Source: Acinetobacter kookii | Lineage (GTDB): Bacteria > Pseudomonadota > Gammaproteobacteria > Pseudomonadales > Moraxellaceae | Length of the DNA stretch: 64,000 bases | Direction: 5' to 3' | NCBI RefSeq assembly: GCF_900096895.1 | Contig: NZ_FMYO01000001.1 | Coordinates: 868,001-932,000, forward strand | Shown here: positions 48,210-57,623 of the stretch, piece after piece | Layout: every line of letters starts with the position of its first letter | Position numbering within the stretch: position 1 is the stretch's first letter | Notes under the pieces: model-generated | Seen by the model: the letters and a program-made list of their open reading frames with translations, nothing else | What the model was told of the DNA's origin: nothing | Database searches by the model: none | Position numbers and translations under genes: made by a program

Positions 48210-49763
48210 TTATCCAGCTACGCGTAATGGGTGCTGCCGAGTTTTATGTGCATATCCCTGCACTGCTTTCTTCGCTAAATATATACTAGTTCTATAGCGG
48301 TCTTCACCATAAATACGATACATATTTTCTAAAATTTGTAAAATTGTGTAATATCCAATTTTATCTGCCCATTCGAATGGACCACAAGGATAATTCACGC
48401 CATATTTCATAGCAGAATCAATATCTTGTTCTGATGCGATATCATGCAGTACCGCTTCACAGGCTTCATTCACCAACATGGCAATACTACGTATAACATA
48501 AAGACCGGGATGATCCTTAGACCAAATAGGTATCATATCCATACCTATGAGGAATAGCTCCACTGCCTGGCGTTGTTCAGCACTACATGCTGGTGATGCA
48601 ACGACTGGAATCGATTGGGCATTTTCCCAATCTGCATGCCAATCCATCAACACCACAGGCTCATGCGGATAAGCCAGTTCAACCGACTCGCCGAGCGATA
48701 ATCGCAGGGAAAGATCACCAATCAGGATTTCATTCTGTTCTGCCGCCTGAAAACTCAGCTCCACATGAGAGGCCTGTTTTAAACGTTCAATCAGTGCTGC
48801 TGAATGCAGCCATTCACCTTTTATCGTGACTTTGAGCTTATTCAGCGACTTGGCATAACACACTGGCAATTCATATACAGGTGCAGGCTGGGACTGCGTA
48901 TAATCATAAAAACCCTGACCGGACTTGCGGCCATAACAGCCGGCATCGACCAGCTCTTTTTGAATCAAGGATGGGCGGTAGCGTGGCTCATAGAAAAATT
49001 CCTGATAGACACTTTGTGTGACCGAGAAATTCACATCCTGACCAATCAGGTCGGTGAGTTCACACGGTCCCATGGCAAAACGGCCACATTCGCGCATGAT
49101 GTAATCGAGCTGTTCGGGTGTGGTGGCATTTTCCTGCAAGGCACGAAAGGCTTCGGCATAATAAGGCCGCGCGACACGATTGACGATAAAACCGGGTGTC
49201 GATTTGGCTCGTACCGGAACCTTGTTCCAGTGCTTCATTAGATCAAATACAGCATCGGCAATGACTGCTGAAGTTTTCAGTCCGCGGATAATCTCGACCA
49301 GTTTCATCACTGGGGCCGGATTAAAAAAATGCAGGCCAATCACTCGCTCGGGATGTGGAATCGCCGAGGCAATTGCGGTAATGGAAATTGAAGAAGTATT
49401 AGACGCAAAAATCGTCTGTTCCGGGCAAATGGCAGCCAGCTGTTGAAACAGGTTTTGCTTCACTTCTTTCTTTTCAACAATGGCTTCAATAATCAAGCCC
49501 GCATCGGCAAGCTGCTGAATGTCCTCTGCCATGATCAGATTGGCGAAGGTGCTTTCCAGCAATTGCTGGGTCATTTTTCCATTCTGTACGCGCTTGCTGA
49601 GCTGCGCCTCTAAAGCAGTTAAGGCACTCTGAACTTTGCTGCTATCGAGATCAAACACATAGGTCGGATGCCCGTGCATGGCGGCCAATTGTGCAATGCC
49701 AATTCCCATGGTTCCCGCACCGACCACAGCAACTTTGACTTGTTCCAAATTGATCTGTTGCAT
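48210..49763 (-). CDS. paaH: 3-hydroxyadipyl-CoA dehydrogenase
   Basis: NAD-dependent oxidation of 3-hydroxyadipyl-CoA. The 517-residue protein has the Rossmann motif VAVVGAGTMGIGIAQLAAMH (about 12-31), ASNTSSISITAIASAIPHPE and GLHFFNPAPVMKLVEIIRGL of 3-hydroxyacyl-CoA dehydrogenases. A second, shorter dehydrogenase C-terminal copy follows (about 400-510, NEACEAVLHDIASEQDIDSA and YPCGPFEWADKIG), giving the long PaaH form. It is between paaG and paaJ, with gaps of only 3 and 11 bp. Confidence 0.95.
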   Translation of the reverse strand: MQQINLEQVKVAVVGAGTMGIGIAQLAAMHGHPTYVFDLDSSKVQSALTALEAQLSKRVQNGKMTQQLLESTFANLIMAEDIQQLADAGLIIEAIVEKKEVKQNLFQQLAAICPEQTIFASNTSSISITAIASAIPHPERVIGLHFFNPAPVMKLVEIIRGLKTSAVIADAVFDLMKHWNKVPVRAKSTPGFIVNRVARPYYAEAFRALQENATTPEQLDYIMRECGRFAMGPCELTDLIGQDVNFSVTQSVYQEFFYEPRYRPSLIQKELVDAGCYGRKSGQGFYDYTQSQPAPVYELPVCYAKSLNKLKVTIKGEWLHSAALIERLKQASHVELSFQAAEQNEILIGDLSLRLSLGESVELAYPHEPVVLMDWHADWENAQSIPVVASPACSAEQRQAVELFLIGMDMIPIWSKDHPGLYVIRSIAMLVNEACEAVLHDIASEQDIDSAMKYGVNYPCGPFEWADKIGYYTILQILENMYRIYGEDRYRTSIYLAKKAVQGYAHKTRQHPLRVAG

Positions 49764-49766
49764 GAT

Positions 49767-50558
49767 TTAGCATCCTTTATATTCAGGGGTACGCTTCTGC
49801 ATAAAGGCTTGTACACCTTCTTTATAATCGCTTGAACGTCCAGCTAAACGTTGCAGGTCACGTTCCAGAATGAGCTGCTCATCCAGATTATTGTCGGCTG
49901 CGGCATGAATGGCCTTTTTGATCAGGGACAGACCATAGGTCGGCTGCTTAGCCAAATGTTCTGCCATTTTGCTGACTTCTGCCTTTAACTGGTCATCTTC
50001 AACTACTTGCCAGATCATGCCGAGTTGTACTGCGCGCTCAGCCGGAATTTTATCGCCGAGCATGGCAAGGCCCATTGCCTGAGCACGCCCAACCAGACGC
50101 GGCAAGAACCAGGTACCGCCTGAATCTGGTACTAAACCTAGACGGCAAAAAGCCTGAATAAAGGAAGCCGATTTTGCTGCCACCACAATGTCACAAGCCA
50201 GGGCAATATTGGCACCTGCCCCTGCTGCCACACCATTCACGGCACAAATCACCGGTTTAGGCATTTCGGTAATCAGCTTGATCAAAGGGTTGTAATATTT
50301 TTCAATTGACAGGCCTAAGTCCGGTGCATCGGCATTCGGATCGACCACGCGGTCATTCAGATCCTGACCGGCACAAAAACCGCGGCCTTCGGCTGAAATC
50401 ACCACGGAACGAATCTGGCTGTCTTTGGCCCAAGCCTTGATGACCTTGGAGACTTCCTGATGCATGGTTTCATTAAAGCTGTTGAGCTGTTTTGGACGGT
50501 TAAAGGTCAGGTAGCCCACTGCATTTTTTTCTTCAACAATAATTGTTTGATAATCCAT
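49767..50558 (-). CDS. paaG: 1,2-epoxyphenylacetyl-CoA isomerase
   Basis: Isomerises the ring epoxide to an oxepin-CoA and also acts on a later dehydroadipyl-CoA. 263-residue crotonase with the CoA/oxyanion motifs AEGRGFCAGQDLNDRVV (about 55-71) and ICAVNGVAAGAGANIALACD, and SASFIQAFCRLGLVPDSGGT, where Asp of PDSGGT is the expected catalytic acid. Its start overlaps the paaF stop by one base (TAATG), so translation is coupled. Confidence 0.94.
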   Translation of the reverse strand: MDYQTIIVEEKNAVGYLTFNRPKQLNSFNETMHQEVSKVIKAWAKDSQIRSVVISAEGRGFCAGQDLNDRVVDPNADAPDLGLSIEKYYNPLIKLITEMPKPVICAVNGVAAGAGANIALACDIVVAAKSASFIQAFCRLGLVPDSGGTWFLPRLVGRAQAMGLAMLGDKIPAERAVQLGMIWQVVEDDQLKAEVSKMAEHLAKQPTYGLSLIKKAIHAAADNNLDEQLILERDLQRLAGRSSDYKEGVQAFMQKRTPEYKGC

Positions 50559-51328
50559 TACACACCTCTAAATTCTGGTTTTCTTTTTTCTAAAAATGCA
50601 TTGATGCCTTCCTGGCGATCTTGGGTTGCAGCCAGCCAGACAAAATGTTGACGCTCGAGCTTCAATCCCTGACTTAAGGTCACTTCATGAATCGACTTTA
50701 AGGATTGCTTGATGGCACGAATGGCGAGCGGTGCCTGCTTGGCAATTTTTGCTGCCAGTTCCAGTGCATATTGCACGGTCAGTCCTGCCGGACAGATCTG
50801 ACTGCTAATGCCATGTTGCAATGCGGTCTGGGCCGAAATCATGTCGCCTGTCATGGCCCAGCGCATGGTCAGTTGCTGCCCGACCAGACGCGCTAAACGC
50901 TGTGTTCCACCGGCACCCGGCAACATGCCCAAGCCAATTTCAGGCAAGGCAAACTGGGCATTGTCACCCGTCAAAATCATGTCACCATGCAAGGCCAACT
51001 CGAAACCTGCGCCCAAGGCATAACCGTTAACCGCCATGATTAAAGGCTTGGAAAACTCATCAATTTTTTTCCAGAGCAGCGGACGATGATCCTGCTGGAT
51101 ACTGACCACATCGAGCTGCGCCAGTTCATTCAGATCGGCACCAGCCGCGAAACATTGTGGATTACCGGTGATGACCACGGCTTTGACTACAGCATCGGCA
51201 TCCAGTGCTTGTAAGCAGGCGGCAATGTCTTGCAAGGTGGCATTATTCAAGGCATTGCGTTTTTCCGGGCGGTTTAGCTCGATCAGGACTACGCCCGGTT
51301 TCGGGGTACTGGTTTTAATATAGATCAT
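50558..51328 (-). CDS. paaF: 2,3-dehydroadipyl-CoA hydratase
   Basis: Hydrates dehydroadipyl-CoA to 3-hydroxyadipyl-CoA. 256-residue crotonase with LIELNRPEKRNALNNATLQD, ITGNPQCFAAGADLNELAQL and both hydratase glutamates in the regions GYALGAGFELALHGDMIL and LPEIGLGMLPGAGGTQRLAR. Ribosome binding site AGGAG 7 bp upstream. It follows paaE by 38 bp. Confidence 0.93.
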   Translation of the reverse strand: MIYIKTSTPKPGVVLIELNRPEKRNALNNATLQDIAACLQALDADAVVKAVVITGNPQCFAAGADLNELAQLDVVSIQQDHRPLLWKKIDEFSKPLIMAVNGYALGAGFELALHGDMILTGDNAQFALPEIGLGMLPGAGGTQRLARLVGQQLTMRWAMTGDMISAQTALQHGISSQICPAGLTVQYALELAAKIAKQAPLAIRAIKQSLKSIHEVTLSQGLKLERQHFVWLAATQDRQEGINAFLEKRKPEFRGV

Positions 51329-51366
51329 CCTTGAACTCCTGCTGTGCTTAGCAATTGATTCCGTAC

Positions 51367-52425
51367 TTACTCATCAAAACTCAGACGGACATTGGCTGTG
51401 GTCGGACGCGCCTGACAGCTCAGCACATAACCTTTCTGGATTTCATCTTCTTCCAGACTGTAGTTGACTGCCATTTCGACCTCACCTTCCAGCACCTTAC
51501 ATTTACAGGTCGCACAGACTCCGCCCTTACATGCATATGGCAAGTCGGCGCCGGCACGCAGTGCCGCATCCAGAATACTGTCATCCTGTTTAGACACTTC
51601 AACAATCAGTTCACGACCATCGAGAATGATATTGACCTTTTCTTCACTGCGTTCCTGAATCTGCTGCGCTGTGGCTTTCGGTACCGTACCGGTATTGAAA
51701 CGTTCGGTATGAATCTTGCCGCGCTGAATACCCCAAGTGGGTAATACGCTTTCTACCGCTGCCATCATCTCTTCCGGACCACAGGCAAAACAGTGGTCGG
51801 TGTCGGCTGAAATCAGATTGGCCTGAAACAGCTGCTGCAACTTGTCTGCATCGATACGACCATTAAAGATTTCACTGTCATTCAGTTCACGAGAGAAAAT
51901 ATTCACCAGTTGCAGACGTTCTTTAAATCGGTCTTTCAAGTCCATGATCTGTTCAGAGAACATGGTCTGCTTCCAGGAACGGTTGCCATATACCAGAGTA
52001 AAATTCGCTTCCGGCTGGCGGTTCAGTACCGACTTTACAATCGATAAGATTGGGGTAATGCCACTGCCTGCGGCAAAGCCTAGATAGTTTTGACCACCGG
52101 CCTTGGCTGCTTTTTGGAAGAACACCCCTTGAGGTGGCATGACTTCCAGTACATCACCGGCTTTTAAATTTGCATTGGCCCAGGTCGAGAACTGGCCCTG
52201 ATCAATTTTTTTAATCGCAATGCTCATATCTTCCTGAGTATCGCTACAAATGGAGTAACAGCGGCGCAGCTCGCCGTCATCGGTTAAATGGCGAATGGTT
52301 AAATGCTGGCCCGGCTGATATTGAAAAGTATCCAACTGTTCTGGTGCGAGATCAAAGGCAATGCAGATTGCCTGCTCGGTTTGTGGCTGCACAGACTTAA
52401 TGGTTAATGGTATAAATTGGCTCAT
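51367..52425 (-). CDS. paaE: Phenylacetyl-CoA epoxidase reductase subunit
   Basis: Transfers electrons from NADPH to the diiron PaaA. The 352 residues form a ferredoxin-reductase module: FAD domain with RCYSICS (about 55-61) and LEVMPPQGVF, NADPH domain with GFAAGSGITPILSIVKSVL, then a C-terminal plant-type 2Fe-2S ferredoxin domain with cysteines in YACKGGVCATCKCKVLEGEV and SCQARP. It sits 64 bp downstream of paaD. Confidence 0.95.
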   Translation of the reverse strand: MSQFIPLTIKSVQPQTEQAICIAFDLAPEQLDTFQYQPGQHLTIRHLTDDGELRRCYSICSDTQEDMSIAIKKIDQGQFSTWANANLKAGDVLEVMPPQGVFFQKAAKAGGQNYLGFAAGSGITPILSIVKSVLNRQPEANFTLVYGNRSWKQTMFSEQIMDLKDRFKERLQLVNIFSRELNDSEIFNGRIDADKLQQLFQANLISADTDHCFACGPEEMMAAVESVLPTWGIQRGKIHTERFNTGTVPKATAQQIQERSEEKVNIILDGRELIVEVSKQDDSILDAALRAGADLPYACKGGVCATCKCKVLEGEVEMAVNYSLEEDEIQKGYVLSCQARPTTANVRLSFDE

Positions 52426-52489
52426 TTGAAAATCCCTCTTTCTTTTTGGCTATTTCTTTCTTGTGTTCACGTGGTCGCTGGACGCAGCC

Positions 52490-52999
52490 TTAAATACATT
52501 TGAAATAGTCAAAAGGTTCTAAGCAGTCCTGACATTGATATAAGGCTTTACACGCTGTAGAACCAAATTCACTTAATAATTTGCTGTTCTGGCTCTGGCA
52601 CTGTGGACAGGTAATGCCATCGGTTAAGGCGACATGTGTACCGCATTGATGTGACTGGCCTTGCGGCGGTGCAATTCCATACTGCTGTAACTTGAGTTTG
52701 CCGGATTCACTCATCCAGTCTGTGGTCCAGGCTTCAGACAGATCGATAATCACCTTGACCGGTGTCAGCCCTTTGGCTGTAAAAGCCTGGGTAATTTCTG
52801 CTTTTAATAAATCGGTGGCCGGACAGCCGCTATAGGTCGGGGTAAGTCGCACCACAATTTCATTCTGTGCATTCAGCTCGACGCCGCGGATCATGCCCAG
52901 ATCCATCACCGATAACACTGGAATTTCCGGATCAGAAACCTGCTGTAAAACATCCCAACATTCATCTTCTACATGTCGAATCAGATTCATGCGACTCAC
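52490..52999 (-). CDS. paaD: Phenylacetyl-CoA epoxidase subunit PaaD
   Basis: Iron-sulfur maturation-type accessory factor of the epoxidase. The 169-residue protein has an N-terminal MIP18/DUF59 domain (about 1-100) with VSDPEIPVLSVMDLGMIRGV and the Cys in PTYSGCPATDLLKAEI, then a C-terminal zinc ribbon with four Cys (CPQCQSQN and CQDCLEPFDYF). That two-domain layout is diagnostic. Confidence 0.94.
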   Translation of the reverse strand: MSRMNLIRHVEDECWDVLQQVSDPEIPVLSVMDLGMIRGVELNAQNEIVVRLTPTYSGCPATDLLKAEITQAFTAKGLTPVKVIIDLSEAWTTDWMSESGKLKLQQYGIAPPQGQSHQCGTHVALTDGITCPQCQSQNSKLLSEFGSTACKALYQCQDCLEPFDYFKCI

Positions 53000-53018
53000 T
53001 CCCTGTGATCTTGCTGAA

Positions 53019-53774
53019 TTACCAGTTCATGTCTGGATATGAGCGCTGCATATATTGCAGTTCCGCCAAGACAAAACCCAAATGTTCCGTATGCAAACCC
53101 TGTTTGGCACCACTACGATAAGCCCCTGTTTCTGGCAGGCTTAATTGCAAGCGGGCCAGTTCGGTGGCAATCGTGTCCAGCCACTGTGCTTTTAAACTTT
53201 CAATATCAGGAATCAGGCCCTGCTCGACCAGCTGCTTTTCATCCGCAGTCAGCACGAACAGTTCTTCACTAAAACGCCACAGTTGATTCAAGCCTTGCTG
53301 GGTTTTTTCATGGGCTTCTGCCGTACCCAGACTTAAGCGTTCCATCCAGGTGGTTGAAAAGCGTAAGTGATATTTCACTTCTTTCAACGACTTCAGCGCG
53401 AAAGCCGCAAGGGCCGCATGCTGGCTGTGGCTTAATGCACCAAACAGCAAGGCATGGTAATGATCCATCAACCACTGGCGCACCATGGTCTGGGCAAAAT
53501 CACCATTCGGCTGTTCGCACAGCAATAAGTTGCGATATTCACGTTCGGTACGGAAATAGGCCAGTTTGTCTTCATCACGGCCCAAGCCTTCCACTTCACC
53601 TGCCAGACTTAGTGCAGTACGGGCCTGCCCTAATAAATCCAGTCCAATATTGGCTAGGGCAATATCCAGTTCCAGCTCAGGCGCGTGTCCGCACCACTCT
53701 GCCAGACGATGCGACAGGATCAGCTGACTGTCACCCACATGTAAAAGAAATTGTGCCAAAACTTGATTCGTCAT
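53019..53774 (-). CDS. paaC: Phenylacetyl-CoA epoxidase structural subunit PaaC
   Basis: Ferritin-like partner that scaffolds PaaA. I use the ATG at 53772-53774 (MTNQVLAQFLLHVGDSQLIL, 251 residues); a GTG three codons upstream is also possible. Helical, with GQARTALSLAGEVEGLGRDE and LAYFRTEREYRNLLLCEQPN, the PaaC-type region with diiron residues partly lost, as usual. It is between paaB (8-17 bp, depending on the start) and paaD. Confidence 0.93.
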   Translation of the reverse strand: MTNQVLAQFLLHVGDSQLILSHRLAEWCGHAPELELDIALANIGLDLLGQARTALSLAGEVEGLGRDEDKLAYFRTEREYRNLLLCEQPNGDFAQTMVRQWLMDHYHALLFGALSHSQHAALAAFALKSLKEVKYHLRFSTTWMERLSLGTAEAHEKTQQGLNQLWRFSEELFVLTADEKQLVEQGLIPDIESLKAQWLDTIATELARLQLSLPETGAYRSGAKQGLHTEHLGFVLAELQYMQRSYPDMNW

Positions 53775-53791
53775 GATGTTCACCCTCTCCC

Positions 53792-54082
53792 TTACATGTG
53801 CTCAATGCCAGCAGGAATGTTATAAAATGTTGGATGGCGGTAAACCTTGTCCAGTGACGGATCAAAAAATTCCGGTTTTTCATCGGGTTGTGAAGAAGTA
53901 ATCAGTTCAGATTTCACCACCCAGATACTGATACCTTCGTTGCGGCGGGTATACACATCACGGGCATTCTGCAAGGCAACTTCATCATCCGGTGCACGCA
54001 GGCTGCCAACATGGCGGTGACTCAAACCCTGCTTACTACGCACGAACACTTCATAAAGTGACCAGTTTTTTTTGTTATTCAT
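53792..54082 (-). CDS. paaB: Phenylacetyl-CoA epoxidase subunit PaaB
   Basis: 96-residue small subunit that stabilises the epoxidase. Family markers WSLYEVFVRSKQGLSHRHVG and LQNARDVYTRRNEGISIWVV are present, and the C-terminus KVYRHPTFYNIPAGIEHM is typical. It follows paaA by 31 bp in the operon. Confidence 0.94.
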   Translation of the reverse strand: MNNKKNWSLYEVFVRSKQGLSHRHVGSLRAPDDEVALQNARDVYTRRNEGISIWVVKSELITSSQPDEKPEFFDPSLDKVYRHPTFYNIPAGIEHM

Positions 54083-54113
54083 GAGCTTATTTCCCTATAC
54101 TGACTAAACTGTT

Positions 54114-55058
54114 TTAAGCAACTTTCTGTGCTTCTGACTGTTGCTGCTGTTTCTGCGCATACACCGCTGCAGAATCACGCACCCATTTTCCACCCTCCCA
54201 GGCTTTGCGACGTGCTTCAATTCTTTCGTGGTTACATGGCCCTTTTCCTGCCAGCACTGCAAAAAATTCGTCCCAGTTCACTGCACCATATTCATAATGA
54301 CCGGTCGCTTCGTTGAACTTGAGGTCTGGATCCGGCACGCTCAAACCAAGCTGCAAAATTTGTGGAATGGTGTTATCGACAAATTTCTGACGTAGCTCAT
54401 CGTTACTGAAACGCTTGATTTTCCACTGCATGCTTTGTGCACTGTTCGGCGAATTATCATCGCTCGGACCAAACATCATCAGGGCCGGCCACCAGAAACG
54501 GTTCACGGCATCCTGTGCCAGCTGCTTTTGTTCCGGCGTACCATTGGCCAGTTCCATCATGGCTTCAAAACCCTGACGCTGATGGAAACTTTCTTCTTTA
54601 CAAATCCGGACCATGGCACGTGCATACGGTCCATATGAGGTACGGCACAGTGCCACCTGATTGACAATCGCAGCACCATCCACCAGCCAGCCAATTGCAG
54701 CCACGTCGGCCCAGCTCAGGGTTGGATAGTTAAAAATTGAAGAATATTTCATGCGTCCGGCAATCAGCTTATCCATCATGTCGTCACGATCTGCACCCAG
54801 CGTTTCTGCGGCGCTATACAGGTACAAGGCATGGCCGGCTTCATCCTGAACCTTGGCCAGCAATACCGCCTTACGTTTCAAGGTCGGAGCCCGGGTAATC
54901 CAGTTGCCTTCCGGCAACATGCCCACCACTTCAGAATGTGCATGCTGACCAATCTGACGAATCAGGGTCTTGCGATAGGCATCTGGCATCCAGTCCTTCG
55001 GCTCAATAGAAATGTCCTTTTCAATATTCTGATCAAATACTTGTTGTTGCTTATTCAT
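54114..55058 (-). CDS. paaA: Phenylacetyl-CoA epoxidase catalytic subunit PaaA
   Basis: Diiron monooxygenase that epoxidises phenylacetyl-CoA. I use the ATG at 55056-55058 ([20 protein letters not shown], 314 residues), with GAGGGA upstream; an ATG 32 codons earlier would run through the promoter and operator. Iron ligands are expected in [20 protein letters not shown] and [20 protein letters not shown] (E-x-x-H pairs). It is the first gene of the leftward paaABCDEFGHJK run and is divergent from paaZ. Confidence 0.95.
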   Translation of the reverse strand: MNKQQQVFDQNIEKDISIEPKDWMPDAYRKTLIRQIGQHAHSEVVGMLPEGNWITRAPTLKRKAVLLAKVQDEAGHALYLYSAAETLGADRDDMMDKLIAGRMKYSSIFNYPTLSWADVAAIGWLVDGAAIVNQVALCRTSYGPYARAMVRICKEESFHQRQGFEAMMELANGTPEQKQLAQDAVNRFWWPALMMFGPSDDNSPNSAQSMQWKIKRFSNDELRQKFVDNTIPQILQLGLSVPDPDLKFNEATGHYEYGAVNWDEFFAVLAGKGPCNHERIEARRKAWEGGKWVRDSAAVYAQKQQQQSEAQKVA

Positions 55059-55102
55059 TCTTCCCTCACTTGTCCCAAGTGTTGATACACTCAAATTAAA
55101 AC

Positions 55103-55139
55103 GATACATATTTAAAATCAATATATTTTTATTCGTATC
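55103..55139. promoter_or_regulatory. Predicted PaaX operator upstream of paaA
   Basis: GATAC (55103-55107) and GTATC (55135-55139) separated by 27 bp, in the context ACGATACATA and TTCGTATCATT. From memory, E. coli PaaX binds TGATTC-N27-GAATCA; the spacing is identical and the core differs by one base. The same 37-bp layout recurs at 57553-57589. It overlaps the likely paaA promoter. Confidence 0.65.
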
Positions 55140-55264
55140 ATTTAATTTTTTCACTTATTTTTAATAAGATATTGTTTTTAAAATAAATATATTTTTAGTT
55201 TTATTGCTAATTATTTTTAAACACAGATTTGTGATTGACATTTGAGTTTTTTAATCACAAATTA

Positions 55265-55301
55265 TGAAACATCAAAATTAAAATACTTGTCAAAACGTAT
55301 C
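55265..55301. promoter_or_regulatory. Degenerate PaaX operator upstream of paaZ
   Basis: The right arm CGTATCA (55296-55302, 17 bp before the paaZ ATG) matches the motif well; its complement TGATACG sits in a context that fits the extended E. coli PaaX consensus except two bases. The left arm is weak, GAAAC at 55266-55270, with N26 rather than N27 spacing. Confidence 0.5.
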
Positions 55302-55318
55302 ATAAATGGAGTTTTACC

Positions 55319-57433
55319 ATGTTAGAGTTAGATAGCAGCTCAAGCGTAACGGATTATCAGGATACCGGGACACAGCACAATCCTAATTTGATCAAGAGCT
55401 TAAGCTCTCTGGTGTATGGTCAGGAATATACAGCTGAAGCGGATTTACGTACCGTTTATCATGCCATTAGCGGTGAAGCGGTTTACCAGGTCGGCAGTCA
55501 GGGCATCGATACCCAGGCCGTGCTGAACTATGCCAAACAAAAAGGTGCGACTATTGCCAGCTGGACGTTTCATCAACGTGCCAATGCACTGAAACAAGTG
55601 GCACAGTATTTGATGGAACGTAAAGAAGAGTTTTACCAGCTGGCGACCGCAACCGGCTGTACCCGCAAAGATGCCTGGATTGATATTGAAGGCGGCATCG
55701 GCACCTTATACGCCTATTCCAGTCTGGTGCGCCGTGAACTCAGCGATGAAACAGCCTGGGCCGAAGATGCCTGGATTCCACTGTCCAAGCAGGGAACCTT
55801 TGGTGCCAAACATATTCTGAGTCCCAAAGCCGGTGTTGCCCTGCATATCAATGCCTTTAACTTTCCGATCTGGGGCATGCTGGAAAAAATTGCACCATCA
55901 CTGCTGGCGGGCGTGCCCTGTATTGTCAAACCGGCAACTGAAGGTGCCCAGCTAACCCATGCAGTGGTTAAAGCCATTCATGCCAGCGGTTTCCTTCCGG
56001 AAGGCTCATTACAGCTTATCTGCGGTCAGATCTATGATTTATTTTATCATTTAACCCCTCAAGATACCGTGACCTTCACCGGTTCCGCTTCTACCGGACA
56101 AAAACTGCGTGCCCATCCACATTTAAATGCCTACTCGATTCCATTCACCATGGAAGCAGATTCGCTGAACAGTGCGATTTTGACGGCACAAGCCAATGAC
56201 GAAACGATTGATTTATTTGTCCGTGAAGTGTTCCGTGAAATGACCACCAAAGCCGGACAAAAATGTACTGCTATTCGCCGCGCTTTTATTCCGGCTGCAC
56301 TTCTGGACACGGTTCAAGCACGTCTGATTGAAAAGCTGAAAAAAGTGGTGGTGGGCGATCCTTCCAAGGAAGGCGTCAGCATGGGTGCTTTAGCCAGCCT
56401 AAAACAGAAACAGGATGTCGCGGCAAAGGTTGAACAACTGAGTCAGGATGCAGACATTGTGTTTGGTAGCCACCTCCGTCAAGACTTTGTTCTGCAAGTG
56501 GACCATCCTGAAAAATCTGCCTGCTACCCACCCACCGTATTAGTCTGCAACAATCCGACTGAAGCACAGTCTATTCACCAGCTAGAAGCCTTTGGCCCAG
56601 TCGTGACCTTGATGCCATATCAAGATCTGGCTGAACTTGCCAATCTGGTCGCGCGTGGTGAAGGCAGTCTGGTGGCATCGATTGTACGCAATAGCGATGA
56701 AAACATTGAACAACTGCTGAGCAAAATTGCACCTTGGCATGGTCGTGTCCATATTCTGGATGCAGAAAGTGCCAAGGAAAGCACCGGGCATGGTTCTCCC
56801 TTACCCCTGCTGGTGCATGGCGGCCCGGGGCGTGCAGGTGGCGGTGAAGAACTCGGTGGCTTGCGTGCTGTCAAACACTATATGCAACGCACGGCCATTC
56901 AAGGTTCACCCAATGTCATGACCCAAGTCGGACATAGCTGGACGGCAGGTGCACAGGTGTTTGAAGACCGCGTCCATCCATTCAAAAAATCCTTTGATGA
57001 ACTGCGGATTGGTGAGCGTCTGTTGACGGCACGACGAACCGTAACTGAAGCCGATCTGGTCAATTTCGCTTGCCTGAGTGGCGATTATTTCTATGCACAT
57101 ATGGACAAGATCGCTGCTGCCGAATCCCTGTTTGGTGAACGTGTCGCGCATGGTTATTTTGTGGTTTCGGCCGCAGCGGGACTCTTTGTTGAAGCTGCAC
57201 CAGGGCCGGTGATTGCCAACTATGGCATGGATAACTTGCGCTTTGTCGAGCCAGTCAAGATTGGGGATACACTGCAAGTCGAACTGACCTGCAAGCAGAA
57301 AACCCCGAAAATGCTGCGTGATCCGGCGCAAAAGCCACATGGCGTCGTGGTTTGGGACATTAAAGTCAAAAACCAGCGCAATGAACTGGTCGCAACTTAC
57401 GATATTTTGACCCTGGTTGAACGCGAAAGTTAA
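55319..57433 (+). CDS. paaZ: Bifunctional oxepin-CoA hydrolase / semialdehyde dehydrogenase
   Basis: Opens the oxepin-CoA ring and oxidises the resulting aldehyde. The 704 residues are an aldehyde-dehydrogenase domain (about 35-530), with the general base Glu in [11 protein letters not shown] and the nucleophile Cys in [10 protein letters not shown], then a MaoC hotdog hydratase domain (about 555-700) with the Asp and His in [14 protein letters not shown]. It is about 23 residues longer at the N-terminus than E. coli PaaZ. TGGAG lies 7 bp upstream. It is divergent from paaA and shares the regulatory region. Confidence 0.95.
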   Translation: MLELDSSSSVTDYQDTGTQHNPNLIKSLSSLVYGQEYTAEADLRTVYHAISGEAVYQVGSQGIDTQAVLNYAKQKGATIASWTFHQRANALKQVAQYLMERKEEFYQLATATGCTRKDAWIDIEGGIGTLYAYSSLVRRELSDETAWAEDAWIPLSKQGTFGAKHILSPKAGVALHINAFNFPIWGMLEKIAPSLLAGVPCIVKPATEGAQLTHAVVKAIHASGFLPEGSLQLICGQIYDLFYHLTPQDTVTFTGSASTGQKLRAHPHLNAYSIPFTMEADSLNSAILTAQANDETIDLFVREVFREMTTKAGQKCTAIRRAFIPAALLDTVQARLIEKLKKVVVGDPSKEGVSMGALASLKQKQDVAAKVEQLSQDADIVFGSHLRQDFVLQVDHPEKSACYPPTVLVCNNPTEAQSIHQLEAFGPVVTLMPYQDLAELANLVARGEGSLVASIVRNSDENIEQLLSKIAPWHGRVHILDAESAKESTGHGSPLPLLVHGGPGRAGGGEELGGLRAVKHYMQRTAIQGSPNVMTQVGHSWTAGAQVFEDRVHPFKKSFDELRIGERLLTARRTVTEADLVNFACLSGDYFYAHMDKIAAAESLFGERVAHGYFVVSAAAGLFVEAAPGPVIANYGMDNLRFVEPVKIGDTLQVELTCKQKTPKMLRDPAQKPHGVVVWDIKVKNQRNELVATYDILTLVERES

Positions 57434-57446
57434 TTTCAAAACCCTC

Positions 57447-57476
57447 AAAAAGGAATCAATACGATTCCTTTTTTTT
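57447..57476 (+). terminator. Terminator after paaZ
   Basis: AAAAAGGAATC (57447-57457), loop AATAC, GATTCCTTTTT (57463-57473), then T-run. Confidence 0.92.
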
Positions 57477-57552
57477 ATTAATAAAAATTATTTATATCTT
57501 TTATTTGAAATTGATTGACGCCATCAGATTTAAACTCTAGATTAGAAAATAC

Positions 57553-57589
57553 GATACATAATAAAAATAATATCAAAATCAAAAGTATC
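57553..57589. promoter_or_regulatory. Predicted PaaX operator upstream of the MFS gene
   Basis: GATAC (57553-57557) and GTATC (57585-57589) separated by 27 bp, with the same flanks as the paaA site (ACGATACATA on the left, GTATCA on the right). It lies 35-71 bp upstream of the MFS transporter start, which joins that gene to the paa regulon. Confidence 0.65.
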
Positions 57590-57623
57590 AAAAAAAACCT
57601 CAAACAATCGCACAGGATGTTGC

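Noticed and set aside
55059-55154. 32-codon N-terminal extension of PaaA
   Set aside because: It crosses the predicted operator and part of the promoter; the internal ATG has a good ribosome binding site and family-like length.
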